A stretch of DNA of 64,000 nt. It comes from Pontixanthobacter gangjinensis (GTDB lineage: Bacteria; Pseudomonadota; Alphaproteobacteria; Sphingomonadales; Sphingomonadaceae). Position numbers and translations under genes: made by a program. Of the stretch, positions 36,370 to 46,124 are shown piece after piece. The notes beneath the pieces were generated by a model. It saw only the letters and a list, made by a program, of their open reading frames with translations, was not told the DNA's origin and searched no databases. Within the stretch, counting starts at the first letter, position 1. Every line of letters starts with the position of its first letter. Location: the NCBI RefSeq assembly GCF_009827545.1, contig NZ_WTYS01000001.1, positions 1,389,772 through 1,453,771 of the forward strand, given 5' to 3'.

Positions 36370-37257
36370 CTATAATCCCGCCCGGACCAGCCAGTCGTGG
36401 AACAATCGCACAGGGCGGCTTTCAAGCGCTTGAGGCTTACAGATGAACCAATAGCTGTAAGGGCTTTCGACTTCGAGATCGAACAACTGCGCAAGCCGAC
36501 TATCGGCAGCGCGTTTCATGTGGTCATCATGCATTATTGCAATGCCGAGGCCTTGCGCGGCGGCTTCTAGCATTAATTGACCGGAATCATAATGATCGAT
36601 TGCGGCAGGTTCCATCGCTTGCAGATCCAGCGCTTGTTTCCATGCTTCGAAGCTGGCGGGTAGTTCATTATGGATTAGGAAGGTCTGCTTCGAAAGTTGC
36701 TCCAGGGATGGTTTTGACCCTAAGAGTTTCGCCGTTTCCAAATTGCAGATTGCGTGCACCATATTGTAGTCAAGCCGTACAGCATGGAGGCTGGTATCGG
36801 GAGCGCGAGACAAGGTTATCGCCGCATCAAGCGTATCGCCAACGCGGTCATCTAGATGAGGTCCGGTGTCGATATCGATGTGGAGCAGAGGATGGCGTTT
36901 GCGCAATTCACCAAGCTGCGGGAACAGCCGCTGGCTGCCGAACAGGGGTAAAACCCCAAGCCGCAGCCTGAGCACCGACATATTCTCCGACTGGTTTTCA
37001 ATCGCATGGGCAAGTGCCTCCAGATGCGGGGCGACAGCTTCGTTAAACGCCTGGCCTTCATCGGTCAGCTGCATCGATTGTTTGGCGCGAGTGAACAGTT
37101 TCTTGCCAGTAAATTCTTCGAGATTGGCAATCCGGCGCGACAGGGCCGAAGGGCTCAGGCCCAATTCTTCGGCTGCCGCACGCGCGGAGCCCAAGCGGAC
37201 GGTTCGCATGAAGGCTTCTAATGCGCGCAATGGCGGCAGGCGGCGACTCGGCATCAC
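36370..37257 (-). CDS. LysR family transcriptional regulator
   Basis: A 295-residue regulator. The winged helix-turn-helix lies at ~8-65 (SARAAAEELGLSPSALSRRIANLEEFTG), followed by a LysR substrate domain of the GcvA-like subgroup. It is flanked by a convergent lipoprotein and by corC 70 nt upstream on the same strand; no adjacent metabolic operon identifies the ligand. Confidence 0.93.
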   Translation of the reverse strand: MMPSRRLPPLRALEAFMRTVRLGSARAAAEELGLSPSALSRRIANLEEFTGKKLFTRAKQSMQLTDEGQAFNEAVAPHLEALAHAIENQSENMSVLRLRLGVLPLFGSQRLFPQLGELRKRHPLLHIDIDTGPHLDDRVGDTLDAAITLSRAPDTSLHAVRLDYNMVHAICNLETAKLLGSKPSLEQLSKQTFLIHNELPASFEAWKQALDLQAMEPAAIDHYDSGQLMLEAAAQGLGIAIMHDDHMKRAADSRLAQLFDLEVESPYSYWFICKPQALESRPVRLFHDWLVRAGL

Positions 37258-37327
37258 ATTCTCCTAACGCCTATTAAACGCACAATCACGGCGAAGGTTG
37301 CAAAAATTGCACCCTCCAAGGCCGATT

Positions 37328-38248
37328 TTACGTGTCCTGTGCGCCTTCCGCTACGGCAGGCGGGTGCAAACGCATCCGCTTCACATGGGTTTCATCGGCT
37401 GCGGTAATTTCGATCCGCCAGCCGCTGGGATGGGTCAAGATGGTGCCAACGGCTGGAATTTGTTCGGCCAGCACGAATGCCAATCCGCCAAGCGTATCCA
37501 CCGATTCTTCCACCTCGGCGAGCCTTGGATCGACCATTTCGGCCACATCGTCCAATTCTGCACGGGCGTCACAATCCCACATCCCGTCACCGATAGATAC
37601 GATCAGTTCCTCGGGCAGATCATCGTGCTCGTCCTCGATGTCGCCGACGATTTCCTCGACCAGATCCTCGATAGTGATGATTCCGTCGGTTCCGGAGAAT
37701 TCATCGACCACGATTGCCAGATGGACCCGCCGCGCGCGCATGTCGGCCAGCACGTCAAGCGCGCCACGTGCTTGCGGCACATAGAGCGGCTGGCGCATCA
37801 GAGTGGTCCAGTCCTTAGGCGGCTTGATCTTCTTTGCGAGAAACGGGAACACATCCTTGATGTGGATCATCCCGATCACCGAATCGAGTTGCCCGCGATA
37901 AACCGGCATCCGCGAATGTCCGTTTTCGGAGAAGCTTTCGATCAAATCGGCCCAACTGGCATCAGCTGAAACCGCGATAATCTCACCGCGTGGAATGGCA
38001 ACGTCATCCGCGTCATGCTCGCTGAAATGGAGCAGATTGCGCAGCATCTGCCGCTCCACACCGGACAAGTCTCCGTTGCTGCCGCTTTGCGCGTCATCGG
38101 AAGGGTTCTCGTCCTCATGTTCGTCAATCGCGTCTTCCAACTGCTCGCGCAGTGAGCGATCGCCATCGGCGCCGAATAATTTCTTGATGGTGGGCCACAG
38201 CCCGGTCCTACTGTCCGCGTCTCCGGCGGAGGATTCTATGTCGGGCAT
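37328..38248 (-). CDS. corC: Hemolysin-like CBS domain protein, CorC
   Basis: A 306-residue cytoplasmic protein with two CBS domains (~75-200) and a C-terminal CorC_HlyC domain (DTLGGLAFVLAEQIPAVGTILTHPSGWRIEI). Family members affect Mg2+/Co2+ efflux or membrane integrity. It follows ybeY by 17 nt, the conserved phoH-ybeY-corC order. Confidence 0.93.
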   Translation of the reverse strand: MPDIESSAGDADSRTGLWPTIKKLFGADGDRSLREQLEDAIDEHEDENPSDDAQSGSNGDLSGVERQMLRNLLHFSEHDADDVAIPRGEIIAVSADASWADLIESFSENGHSRMPVYRGQLDSVIGMIHIKDVFPFLAKKIKPPKDWTTLMRQPLYVPQARGALDVLADMRARRVHLAIVVDEFSGTDGIITIEDLVEEIVGDIEDEHDDLPEELIVSIGDGMWDCDARAELDDVAEMVDPRLAEVEESVDTLGGLAFVLAEQIPAVGTILTHPSGWRIEITAADETHVKRMRLHPPAVAEGAQDT

Positions 38249-38265
38249 GGCCCTCTTGGATACTC

Positions 38266-38754
38266 CTAGTTTTCTCGGTCCCCATATGGGTCGCCTATCC
38301 CCATACTTGCAAGTGCAATAATCTCCAACGCTTCCATTGCATCGGCATCTTCGGGGGATGTCTCGTGATCATAGCCTGCAAGATGGAGCAGGCCGTGGAT
38401 GATCAGATGGGCCGTATGATGTTCCAGAGCGACGGATTTCTCCGTCGCCTCGCGCGCGCAAGTCTCATAGGCGAGCGCGAGATCGCCCAGCATCTCGGGT
38501 GGTCCGCCGAGGGCGAGTGCGAGCAAGTCCTGACGCTCCATCATCGGAAAGGAAAGCACATTGGTCGGCTTATCCTTCTCCCGCCATTCGCGATTGAGCA
38601 CATGAACGTGCTCGTCCGAAGTGAACAATAGGCTGGTGCTGAGGCGCGGATTGGCAAGTTCTGGCGCAACTGTCCCGGCGGCATCCGAGGCGCGGATTGC
38701 AAGCGCTTCCCAATCGCAATCAGGCCAGCTTTCGATGTCGATTTCGAGGTCCAT
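38266..38754 (-). CDS. ybeY: Endoribonuclease YbeY
   Basis: A 162-residue metal-dependent RNase for 16S rRNA 3'-end maturation and ribosome quality control. The zinc motif H-x3-H-x5-H is His120, His124, His130 (HGLLHLAGYDH). TNVLSFP is also characteristic. Frames extend to 38805, but MDLEIDIESW at 38754 matches the family N-terminus. A permease gene separates it from phoH, its usual neighbour. Confidence 0.93.
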   Translation of the reverse strand: MDLEIDIESWPDCDWEALAIRASDAAGTVAPELANPRLSTSLLFTSDEHVHVLNREWREKDKPTNVLSFPMMERQDLLALALGGPPEMLGDLALAYETCAREATEKSVALEHHTAHLIIHGLLHLAGYDHETSPEDADAMEALEIIALASMGIGDPYGDREN

Positions 38755-39023
38755 CAGCGCGCTCGGTTCATGGCTGGAGCCGAGCATGTGGAACACATGG
38801 AACACAGTACCGAAACAGAAAAACCCCCTGCGGCAAAGCTCGGATGGTCCGGCAGCATAGAATGAAATGAGGCGGTGCGTATCATGTTGTTAGTATAGCG
38901 CGTCGATGCCGGAGTAGGAAAGGGCGCGTGGGAATGATTGTCTGGAGGTGGGTAGAAAGCAAACGCAGCATACAAATGAAGATTTAGGGCCGGCGAATTT
39001 TCAGAACCGAGCACTGAGTGATG

Positions 39024-40325
39024 CTATGATTGCTGAACTTTAGGCAGTTTGCGTGCGACGCTATTCCTTGAGACAAAATAGAATATCGTTCCTATCGCTA
39101 TCATCCCCGCCGTCGATAAAACTGCGGTCGCGGGAACTTGTATCGACATCCAGACGACCATGGCAGCAGCTACCGGGAAAACTACTAGCCACCGCGGGCC
39201 TATCGCATCCCTCAATCCCCGAAAATTGTTTTTCCAGAACACGCCGAAAGAGATCAGCACCAAGGCGAAAATGATCTGCTCAACAGCGACAAGCAAGGTT
39301 GCTAGTGTCGCGAACGAGCCGGATATAGCGATTAACATCACGAAAAGGCCGAATGACAAAATAGCATAATCTGGCGTTAGAAAACGGGGCGAAACATGGG
39401 CAAAAAAGCCTGGCAGCAGTTTCCGTTCGCTCATTCCCAAGAGGATGCGGGGATATACTATGAACCCTGTCAGTTGGTTGGTCGCAATCGAGAAAACCGC
39501 TGCAGCACTGATCATCACCGCGCCCCAATCCCCAAGCAGTTTTTGCGCGGCGGCAGCCAAAGGCGTGTCTTCAGGGCCAATATCGGGAGCAATGACAATA
39601 TAGGCCCACTGAACCATGGCATAGAATATTGCCACGCCAGCCAGCGCCATAAAGATTGAACGATAGATGCTGGTGTGTGGGTCCTTTGTTTCACCGGCAG
39701 TTGTGGCTGCGGTTGCAAATCCGGAAAAAGCATACGCGATTAGCAGCGCAACCGATTCCAGCTCTGAAAAACTCGGCAATTCCGTGCCGGTGGGAATGCC
39801 ATTCATACCGATGCCAAGCACGCAAAGAAGTACCAGCGGAGCAAGTTTGGCAATCGTGCCTATCCACACCCCGCCAAGAGACCGTTTTGTGCCGATCACG
39901 CTTAGAAATGTCATGAACGAAATCAGTGCAATGATTGTCACCGGACGAGCAATGGAGCCTCCGAAGAAAGGAAACAGGGCCGCCAGATAGGAAACAAGCA
40001 CGTGAAAATTTGCCGCCCTGCCAGTACTGCTGGCGCAAATCACAAACCAGCCAACTTGAAAGCCAGTGTATTTCCCTAAGGCCGTTTCAACGTAGAGCTG
40101 ACCGCCGCCGGACCTTTCAAATAGGGTCGATAACTTTGCGATGACCGCCGCCAGACAGGCCGTTGGGATCGCAAACAATATTATCGCAAATGGGGCATAG
40201 TTTCCAAGGCCAAGATACAGCAGGGCAGGTAGCGCAAAGATGCCAGCACCAATCATCCCATTTAAATTGAGAAGGCTCGCGCTCAAGACCCCGACTACGC
40301 GAGGCGGTGCTGCATTTCTTGTCAT
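39024..40325 (-). CDS. APC family amino acid permease
   Basis: A 433-residue membrane transporter with about 12 hydrophobic helices. GMIGAGIFALPALL in helix 1 is the APC substrate-binding signature. Substrate unknown. It interrupts the phoH-ybeY pair, which is contiguous in most alphaproteobacteria, and by eye its base use looks more AT-rich than its neighbours (many aat, ata, gaa codons). This suggests a later insertion. It has a ~220-nt gap before ybeY. Confidence 0.93.
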   Translation of the reverse strand: MTRNAAPPRVVGVLSASLLNLNGMIGAGIFALPALLYLGLGNYAPFAIILFAIPTACLAAVIAKLSTLFERSGGGQLYVETALGKYTGFQVGWFVICASSTGRAANFHVLVSYLAALFPFFGGSIARPVTIIALISFMTFLSVIGTKRSLGGVWIGTIAKLAPLVLLCVLGIGMNGIPTGTELPSFSELESVALLIAYAFSGFATAATTAGETKDPHTSIYRSIFMALAGVAIFYAMVQWAYIVIAPDIGPEDTPLAAAAQKLLGDWGAVMISAAAVFSIATNQLTGFIVYPRILLGMSERKLLPGFFAHVSPRFLTPDYAILSFGLFVMLIAISGSFATLATLLVAVEQIIFALVLISFGVFWKNNFRGLRDAIGPRWLVVFPVAAAMVVWMSIQVPATAVLSTAGMIAIGTIFYFVSRNSVARKLPKVQQS

Positions 40326-40432
40326 TGATCCCCCATTTGGAGGCTAGCTCAATGCCGTCAGCTTGGCAAAACATCACTTCAATTAATCTGGGTGCCTACT
40401 AGTGGGCCGTTAGCCGAGATAGCGTAAGTCCC

Positions 40433-41464
40433 TCAAGAATCCGGCCCCTCATATGCCTCGACAATCCGCCCCACGATCGGGTGGCGAACCACATCGGCGC
40501 GGGTGAAACGGGTGACGCCGATCCCTTCAACGCCTTCCAGCCGGCCGACCGCATCAATCAGGCCGCTCATGCGGTCACCGCCGGGAATGTCGACTTGCTT
40601 GGGATCGCCACAAACGACCATTCGGCTGTTCTCGCCGAAGCGGGTGAGAAACATCTTCATCTGTTCGCGGGTTGTGTTTTGTGCTTCGTCCAAGATGATG
40701 AAACTATCGGCCAGCGTCCGGCCGCGCATGAAGGCAATCGGAGCGATCTCGATTTCGCCGCTCGCCAATCGCCGTTCGACCTGCTCGGGCGGCATACAAT
40801 CATACAGCGCATCGTATAGCGGCCGCAGATAGGGATCGACTTTCTCCTTCATATCACCGGGTAGGAAGCCAAGCTTTTCGCCGGCCTCCACGGCGGGGCG
40901 TGACAGGATAAGGCGCTGGACGCTGCCGGTGATCAGCTGGCTGACCGCCTGCGCCACCGCGACATAGGTCTTGCCGGTGCCCGCTGGCCCCAATGCAAAT
41001 ATCACATCCTCGCGCGCCAATTGCCGCATATAACTGGCCTGCGCTTTGCTGCGCGGCACGATTGTTTTGCGGCGGGTGCGGATCATGATCGGCGGAATAT
41101 TGTCGCCACCATCGACAATTCCATCCAGCGTTGGTTCGTTGGTCATCGCGATAACCGATTCGATTGCGCCGCTATCCAGATCCTGTCCCTGCGCAAGCCG
41201 GTCATACAGCGATTGGAGAACATCGCGCGCCCGCGCAACGCTGTCTTCGGGCCCTTCGATATGCAGCGTGTCACCGCGTGCAGAAATGAATACGCCAAGG
41301 CGGTTTTCCACCTGCACCAGATTGGCATCAAATTGCCCGAATAACGGAACCAGCAGCGACTGGTTCTCGAACGACATATCTATCTGCGCCCGGCGGACTT
41401 CGCGCTGCGGGATCGGGTCTGGTGACAAGGCCGGATCAGCGGCCTTAGAGGGTTTTCGTCCCAT
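40433..41464 (-). CDS. phoH: PhoH family ATPase
   Basis: A 343-residue protein. An N-terminal KH-like region (~45-115) precedes the PhoH P-loop: Walker A GPAGTGKTY and Walker B FIILDEAQN. It is an RNA-linked ATPase, commonly paired with ybeY and miaB. It lies ~100 nt after miaB on the same strand. Confidence 0.96.
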   Translation of the reverse strand: MGRKPSKAADPALSPDPIPQREVRRAQIDMSFENQSLLVPLFGQFDANLVQVENRLGVFISARGDTLHIEGPEDSVARARDVLQSLYDRLAQGQDLDSGAIESVIAMTNEPTLDGIVDGGDNIPPIMIRTRRKTIVPRSKAQASYMRQLAREDVIFALGPAGTGKTYVAVAQAVSQLITGSVQRLILSRPAVEAGEKLGFLPGDMKEKVDPYLRPLYDALYDCMPPEQVERRLASGEIEIAPIAFMRGRTLADSFIILDEAQNTTREQMKMFLTRFGENSRMVVCGDPKQVDIPGGDRMSGLIDAVGRLEGVEGIGVTRFTRADVVRHPIVGRIVEAYEGPDS

Positions 41465-41567
41465 GTATTCCTTTCAAGTTCAATTCCGAATGTAGGCGCA
41501 TCGTGGCGCGAGGCAAGCGGTCGCAGAACGCGAAACGGTGGAAATTTATAGGGACCGGGCGATTTCC

Positions 41568-42908
41568 TCAGGTATTAATGGGTTCGCGAAGGACTGCACC
41601 GAGAGAGTTCTGGCCCGCTTGGATAAGTTCAGCAGTCACAATATCGCCAATGGCGGCGTCTCCAGTAAAGTGGACGGATTGCAACCAAGGTGATTTGCCC
41701 AGCCATTGGCCGTCCATCTTGCCCTTGCGTTCGACCAGAACTTCGCAAGTCTTGCCGATGCTCGCATCGTTAAATGCCTGTTGGTCGCGGCGGATAGATG
41801 CTTGCAACCGTTGCAGACGTTCATCCATCATTTCGGGCGCGACTTGATCGTCCATCGTCGCCGCAGGTGTACCCGGGCGGGGCGAGTATTTGAAGCTGTA
41901 GGCCTGTGCATAGCCGACCGCATCGACAATCTTCAAAGTATCTTCGAACTCGGCTTCGGTTTCGCCCGGGAAGCCTACAATGAAATCGCCCGACAGCGCC
42001 AGATCGGGCCGCGCTGTGCGGAATCGTTCTAGCAATTTGAGGTAGCTTTCCGCTGTGTGGCTGCGGTTCATTGCCTTCAAAATGCGGTCATTACCACTTT
42101 GCACGGGCAAATGCAGGTAAGGCATCAGCTTTTCAACTTCGCCATGCGTATTGATGAGCTCGTCATCCATATCGGCGGGGTGGCTGGTGGTGTACCGGAT
42201 GCGTTTGAGATCCGGATTTTTGGCTATTTCGCGGATCAATCCCGCCATGCCCAAGGCGCGTCCTTTATCGTCCTCGCCGGTCCACGCACTGACATTCTGG
42301 CCAAGCAACGTAATCTCTTTCGCGCCTGCCTCAGTCAGCCTCTTCGCTTCATCGACTAACGCGCTGTAGGGCCGCGAAATTTCTGCGCCTCTGGTATAAG
42401 GCACTACGCAATAGGTGCAGAATTTATCGCAGCCTTCCTGAATGGTCAGAAATGCCGAAGGAGCCGATTTGCGCCGCTGGGGCAGGGCTGCAAACTTCGC
42501 GTCGGCGGGCATGTCGGTATCGGTCGAACGGATGCCTTTGGCGGCTTTGTCGATCATCCCGGGTAACCGGTGGTAAGCTTGCGGTCCGACGACCATCGAA
42601 ACGGCAGGCGAGCGCGTCATTATCTCTTCGCCCTCTGCCTGCGCGACGCAGCCAGCTACTGCAATCATCGGCGCGACCTTCTGTGTCTTGCCCTTGGTCA
42701 GGCGGCCAATGTCGGAATAGACTTTTTCGGCAGCTTTTTCGCGGATGTGGCAAGTGTTGAGGACAACCAGATCAGCATCTTCGCCCTCGGGTGCGGGGCT
42801 CATGCCCTTTTCGGCGAGCATTTCGCCCATTCGCTCGCCATCATAGACATTCATCTGGCAGCCGAAGCTCTTGACCCGGTAGGTCTTTGGGGGAGTGGTC
42901 TGTTTCAT
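41568..42908 (-). CDS. miaB: tRNA-2-methylthio-N6-isopentenyladenosine synthase
   Basis: A 446-residue radical-SAM methylthiotransferase modifying A37 of tRNAs. The N-terminal cluster ligands are Cys17, Cys53, Cys87. The radical SAM CxxxCxxC is Cys160/164/167. A TRAM domain ends the protein. Length is normal. Confidence 0.98.
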   Translation of the reverse strand: MKQTTPPKTYRVKSFGCQMNVYDGERMGEMLAEKGMSPAPEGEDADLVVLNTCHIREKAAEKVYSDIGRLTKGKTQKVAPMIAVAGCVAQAEGEEIMTRSPAVSMVVGPQAYHRLPGMIDKAAKGIRSTDTDMPADAKFAALPQRRKSAPSAFLTIQEGCDKFCTYCVVPYTRGAEISRPYSALVDEAKRLTEAGAKEITLLGQNVSAWTGEDDKGRALGMAGLIREIAKNPDLKRIRYTTSHPADMDDELINTHGEVEKLMPYLHLPVQSGNDRILKAMNRSHTAESYLKLLERFRTARPDLALSGDFIVGFPGETEAEFEDTLKIVDAVGYAQAYSFKYSPRPGTPAATMDDQVAPEMMDERLQRLQASIRRDQQAFNDASIGKTCEVLVERKGKMDGQWLGKSPWLQSVHFTGDAAIGDIVTAELIQAGQNSLGAVLREPINT

Positions 42909-42965
42909 GAGCCGCAGCCCTTAGGCGAATGCGGCGGCGGGTTCAATCCAAGTCGGAAAGCCGCT

Positions 42966-43871
42966 TTATTCCATTTCCATGTATTTTTCTGGCCGATCGG
43001 CATTTTCGGCGGAGACACCGTTCTTGGGTGCAGCATAGCGAATCGGAACAACATCATGCTTGAATTCGCGTAGTGGCTGGCCAAGCGCGGTAAGCAGTGC
43101 CGCTTCGATTGCGGCGCGGGCGCGAGCACCAACAGCCTTGCGGCCGCGGAATTCTTCGGGGCTAAAGGGTTCGAGGAAGTGCAATCTCAGTTCGAAAGTG
43201 CCCTTTCGTGAGAGTACACGCTTGGCATTATTGATACCGCTTTCATCGCCGACCCAGCCCAATTCCTCGCCAATTTCTTTGCCATAATCGATCAGCACCG
43301 GCTGCACGAGCACTTCCTTTGGCGGCGGCTCCAGCACACTTAGCATTGAGGTTTTGAACGGCAGCAGTGATTGCCCGTCTGTGGTCGTACCTTCGGGAAA
43401 GACAGTGACCGACCAATTATCCTCAAGCGCCTCGCGTAACGAATTAATCTGTTCGGCCACGCCAAGCCGGTTCTCGCGCTTTACATGAACGGTGCGGTTC
43501 AGGCTGCATAACCACCCGATTACCGGGACTTGGCTGAGCTCGTACTTGGCAACGAAAGCTGTCCCGCTCGCGCCTGAAAGCGCAAGAATGTCGAGCCATG
43601 AGACGTGGTTGGCGATGAAGAATACGTCGCGCCGCAGCGGTGTGCCGATCTTGGTGGTCTTGGCCCCCGCAACGCGCCCGGCATATCGCAGAAACAACAT
43701 CGGGAAAGGCGAACCATATTTGAAAATCCGGTAAGCATAATGCAGCGGCACGAATACAATCAACAAACCGATAAGGCACATGACCCGGATTAAAAATCGC
43801 ACCCAGCCCATCGAGGAAAGTGGGGTTTCCTCCCCGCGCTCGGCAGCGGCGCGAAGTTCGCTATCAATCAA
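42966..43871 (-). CDS. 1-acyl-sn-glycerol-3-phosphate acyltransferase
   Basis: A 301-residue membrane-associated acyltransferase. NHVSWLD is the catalytic HX4D, FPEGTTTDG binds the phosphate. It has one or two N-terminal membrane segments. It would acylate lysophosphatidic acid, though other lysophospholipid substrates are possible. Its ATG overlaps the Fur-family stop by 4 nt. Confidence 0.92.
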   Translation of the reverse strand: MIDSELRAAAERGEETPLSSMGWVRFLIRVMCLIGLLIVFVPLHYAYRIFKYGSPFPMLFLRYAGRVAGAKTTKIGTPLRRDVFFIANHVSWLDILALSGASGTAFVAKYELSQVPVIGWLCSLNRTVHVKRENRLGVAEQINSLREALEDNWSVTVFPEGTTTDGQSLLPFKTSMLSVLEPPPKEVLVQPVLIDYGKEIGEELGWVGDESGINNAKRVLSRKGTFELRLHFLEPFSPEEFRGRKAVGARARAAIEAALLTALGQPLREFKHDVVPIRYAAPKNGVSAENADRPEKYMEME

Positions 43872-44302
43872 CCCTCTTGGTCCTTGGCACGGCCCAGCTT
43901 CACACCGTAAAGTTCCATCCGGTGGTCGACCAATCGGTAACCGAGTTTTTCAGCGATGGTTTTCTGCAAAGCCTCAAGCTCGGGATCGACAAATTCGACG
44001 ACATCGCCGCTTTCGACATCGATCAAATGGTCATGGTGCGCCTCGGGCGCGGCTTCGTAACGAGCACGTCCGTCACCGAAATCATGTCGATCAAGGATGC
44101 CGGCTTCTTCAAACAAACGAACGGTCCGGTATACGGTCGCGATGGAGATCTTAGGATCGATGGCGGAAGCGCGTTCATGCAGCAGCTCCACATCTGGGTG
44201 GTCGTCGCTTTCCGATAGGACGCGGGCGATTACCCGCCGCTGTTCGGTAATGCGGAGGCCGCGATCTGCACAAAGCTGTTCAAGGTCGATCCGTTGTTGC
44301 AC
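43868..44302 (-). CDS. Fur family metalloregulator
   Basis: A 144-residue repressor with the Fur winged helix (LRITEQRRVIARVL, then ISIATVYRTVRLFEEAGIL) and metal site HHDH in the dimer domain. It lacks the C-terminal CxxC structural zinc pair, as in many alphaproteobacterial Fur/Mur proteins, so it may sense iron or manganese. Translationally coupled to the acyltransferase gene. Confidence 0.93.
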   Translation of the reverse strand: MQQRIDLEQLCADRGLRITEQRRVIARVLSESDDHPDVELLHERASAIDPKISIATVYRTVRLFEEAGILDRHDFGDGRARYEAAPEAHHDHLIDVESGDVVEFVDPELEALQKTIAEKLGYRLVDHRMELYGVKLGRAKDQEG

Positions 44303-44337
44303 TAACTGTCCTTGAATTTAGGCGTGTGATTGGTTCG

Positions 44338-44377
44338 CCAAAAAGAAAACGCCCCGACGCCTTAGAGGCACGGGGCG
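44338..44377 (-). terminator. Rho-independent terminator after mucR
   Basis: CGCCCCG (44350-44356) pairs with CGGGGCG (44371-44377), with an inner GCCT/AGGC stem and a short loop. Read on the minus strand it is followed by GTTTTCTTTTT, the expected T-run. It lies just after the MucR-family stop and upstream of fur. Confidence 0.8.
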
Positions 44378-44403
44378 ATCTTCTCAAGTTCGCATAATTG
44401 GCC

Positions 44404-44844
44404 TTAGGCGGACTTTTTCCTGCGGCCGCGTTTTTGGCCGGGTTTGCGACCAAGGCCAATTTTCTTGGCCAGATCGCGCCGAGTTGCGGCATAGTCGGGC
44501 GCGACCATCGGATAATCCGCAGTCAGGCTCCAGCGATTGCGATATTCGTCAATCGTTAAGCCGTGTTCGGTCATCAAATGGCGCTTGAGCATCTTCATCT
44601 TCTTGCCACAATCGAGGCAGACAATGTGATCTTTCTTAACCGAAGAGCGGATCGACACCGCCGGATCGGGCAGTTCTTCGACAGGGTCCTCATCCTGTCC
44701 AAGACTGGCAAGCGCGCCATAAATGCTGGTGATTAGCGAAGGCACTTCGCTGCCATCGACATTGTTGTTACTGACATGCGCAGCAACTATGTCGGAAGTC
44801 AGCGTAATCAGCGTTTCCTTCATATCCTCGTCAAAATTGTCCAT
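44404..44844 (-). CDS. MucR/Ros family zinc-finger regulator
   Basis: A 146-residue regulator of the alphaproteobacterial MucR family. The prokaryotic zinc finger is visible as CLDCGKKMKMLKRHLMTEH (C-x2-C-x9-H-x4-H), followed by LTIDEYRNRWSL and a Lys/Arg-rich tail. Family members are global silencers of AT-rich promoters for envelope and cell-cycle genes. A terminator follows it directly. Confidence 0.95.
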   Translation of the reverse strand: MDNFDEDMKETLITLTSDIVAAHVSNNNVDGSEVPSLITSIYGALASLGQDEDPVEELPDPAVSIRSSVKKDHIVCLDCGKKMKMLKRHLMTEHGLTIDEYRNRWSLTADYPMVAPDYAATRRDLAKKIGLGRKPGQKRGRRKKSA

Positions 44845-44987
44845 GTTGTCCTCATCAAGTGTGCGACCACTTCATTATTTCCGCTTATTACGGATATGAT
44901 TCGTTATGAACTTGATTTTCTTAACGGGCAAGAGTGTCAACCAAAATCAATCGGCCAAGAGATTGCACAAACTCAAAAAAGTCCTCG

Positions 44988-45443
44988 TTAAAGGGATTTT
45001 CCGTAAGTAATTGCGTCAATCCGCTCCCCATTTGAGGCGCGATAATAGTCTTTTCTTCGACCAATCGGTTGAAAGCCGAATGCTTCGTACAGCTTTCGTG
45101 CCGGATTGTTTGCGCGCATCTCCAAAAAGATACGCTCTGCCTGCCGCAATTTGGCGCCGTGTTCGAATAAAGTTAGCAATTTGCGTCCCAAGCCTTGCCC
45201 GCGAAATTGCGGCAGAACGCCGACGAGCAGCAATTCTTCTTCGCCCGGTGCCGCACGGGTTAGCGCAAATCCTGCAGCTTCCTGACTGCCAGATGGAGCG
45301 TTTCCGTCCGCTCCGACAAGATAATACCATGTTGTCGGAAGTATCAACGAGGCGGACAATTGCCGTCTGTTCCAAGCCTCGCCATAGGCAGGGTCGAATG
45401 CCTGTTCCATCACCTGCATAATCCGGTCAGTATCATCTAACAT
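44988..45443 (-). CDS. rimI: Ribosomal-protein-alanine N-acetyltransferase
   Basis: A 151-residue GNAT acetyltransferase with the acetyl-CoA loop QFRGQGLGRKLL and the RimI-like MRANNPARKLYEAFGFQPIGRRKDYY region. It acetylates the N-terminus of ribosomal protein S18 in known cases. It is 7 nt after tsaB, a very common pairing. Confidence 0.93.
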   Translation of the reverse strand: MLDDTDRIMQVMEQAFDPAYGEAWNRRQLSASLILPTTWYYLVGADGNAPSGSQEAAGFALTRAAPGEEELLLVGVLPQFRGQGLGRKLLTLFEHGAKLRQAERIFLEMRANNPARKLYEAFGFQPIGRRKDYYRASNGERIDAITYGKSL

Positions 45444-45450
45444 ACGGTGG

Positions 45451-46071
45451 CTATCTCTGGGGAAGCTTCGCGTCGGGAGCGCGGCCGTAAAGCGGGGTTA
45501 GAATTTCTGTCAGGTGGAATGGATTAAGCAAAGGAAAGTACCGCGCCTCTGGCAACAAATTGAGCGCAGTCGCTTCGCCGCCAAGTAATTCAGCTAAGTC
45601 AGTCGCCCGGTTGCCTGCGATGATGCTGTGCTTCGCTTCGGCTCGCGCTTGCGCTGGTGCCAGCGACCGAACCCCGTCTTCAGGTCTCAACGATTTATCG
45701 AAATTCTGAATGAACCATTCGCCGTGGCCGCCGTTCATGCACACAGTTACGGGCCGCATTGCCGGTTGCCATGTTCGCGCTGCGACTAGCGCGAGCGTTG
45801 GGAAGCCGAGAACGTTTGCTTGCCATGCAATCGCCAGCGCGCGTGCGGCCGCAAGCCCAATCCTTAATCCGGTAAAGCTGCCAGGGCCGAGCGAGACTCT
45901 AATGCAGTCCGCCCGGCCCTTCTCGGGCAATTCGGCAATCATCGGAACTAGCCGCTCAGCATGGCCGCGCCCCAGAATCTCATGTCGATGTGCGATCAAG
46001 GAGTGCTTTTCTCCTTCAAACAAAGCCACCGAACAGGCTTCAGTCGTTGTTTCTATCACCAAGGTTCGCAT
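45451..46071 (-). CDS. tsaB: tRNA threonylcarbamoyladenosine protein TsaB
   Basis: A 206-residue ASKHA-fold partner of TsaD for t6A37 formation. VIETTTEACSVALFEG and GPGSFTGLRIGLAAARALA are diagnostic. The active site is degenerate as expected. tsaD is not in the window. Confidence 0.94.
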   Translation of the reverse strand: MRTLVIETTTEACSVALFEGEKHSLIAHRHEILGRGHAERLVPMIAELPEKGRADCIRVSLGPGSFTGLRIGLAAARALAIAWQANVLGFPTLALVAARTWQPAMRPVTVCMNGGHGEWFIQNFDKSLRPEDGVRSLAPAQARAEAKHSIIAGNRATDLAELLGGEATALNLLPEARYFPLLNPFHLTEILTPLYGRAPDAKLPQR

Positions 46072-46124
46072 GATGTGGGCCCGTTGCCACGGAGAGCCTG
46101 GCTACCGCAAGCGTTTCCGCCAAA

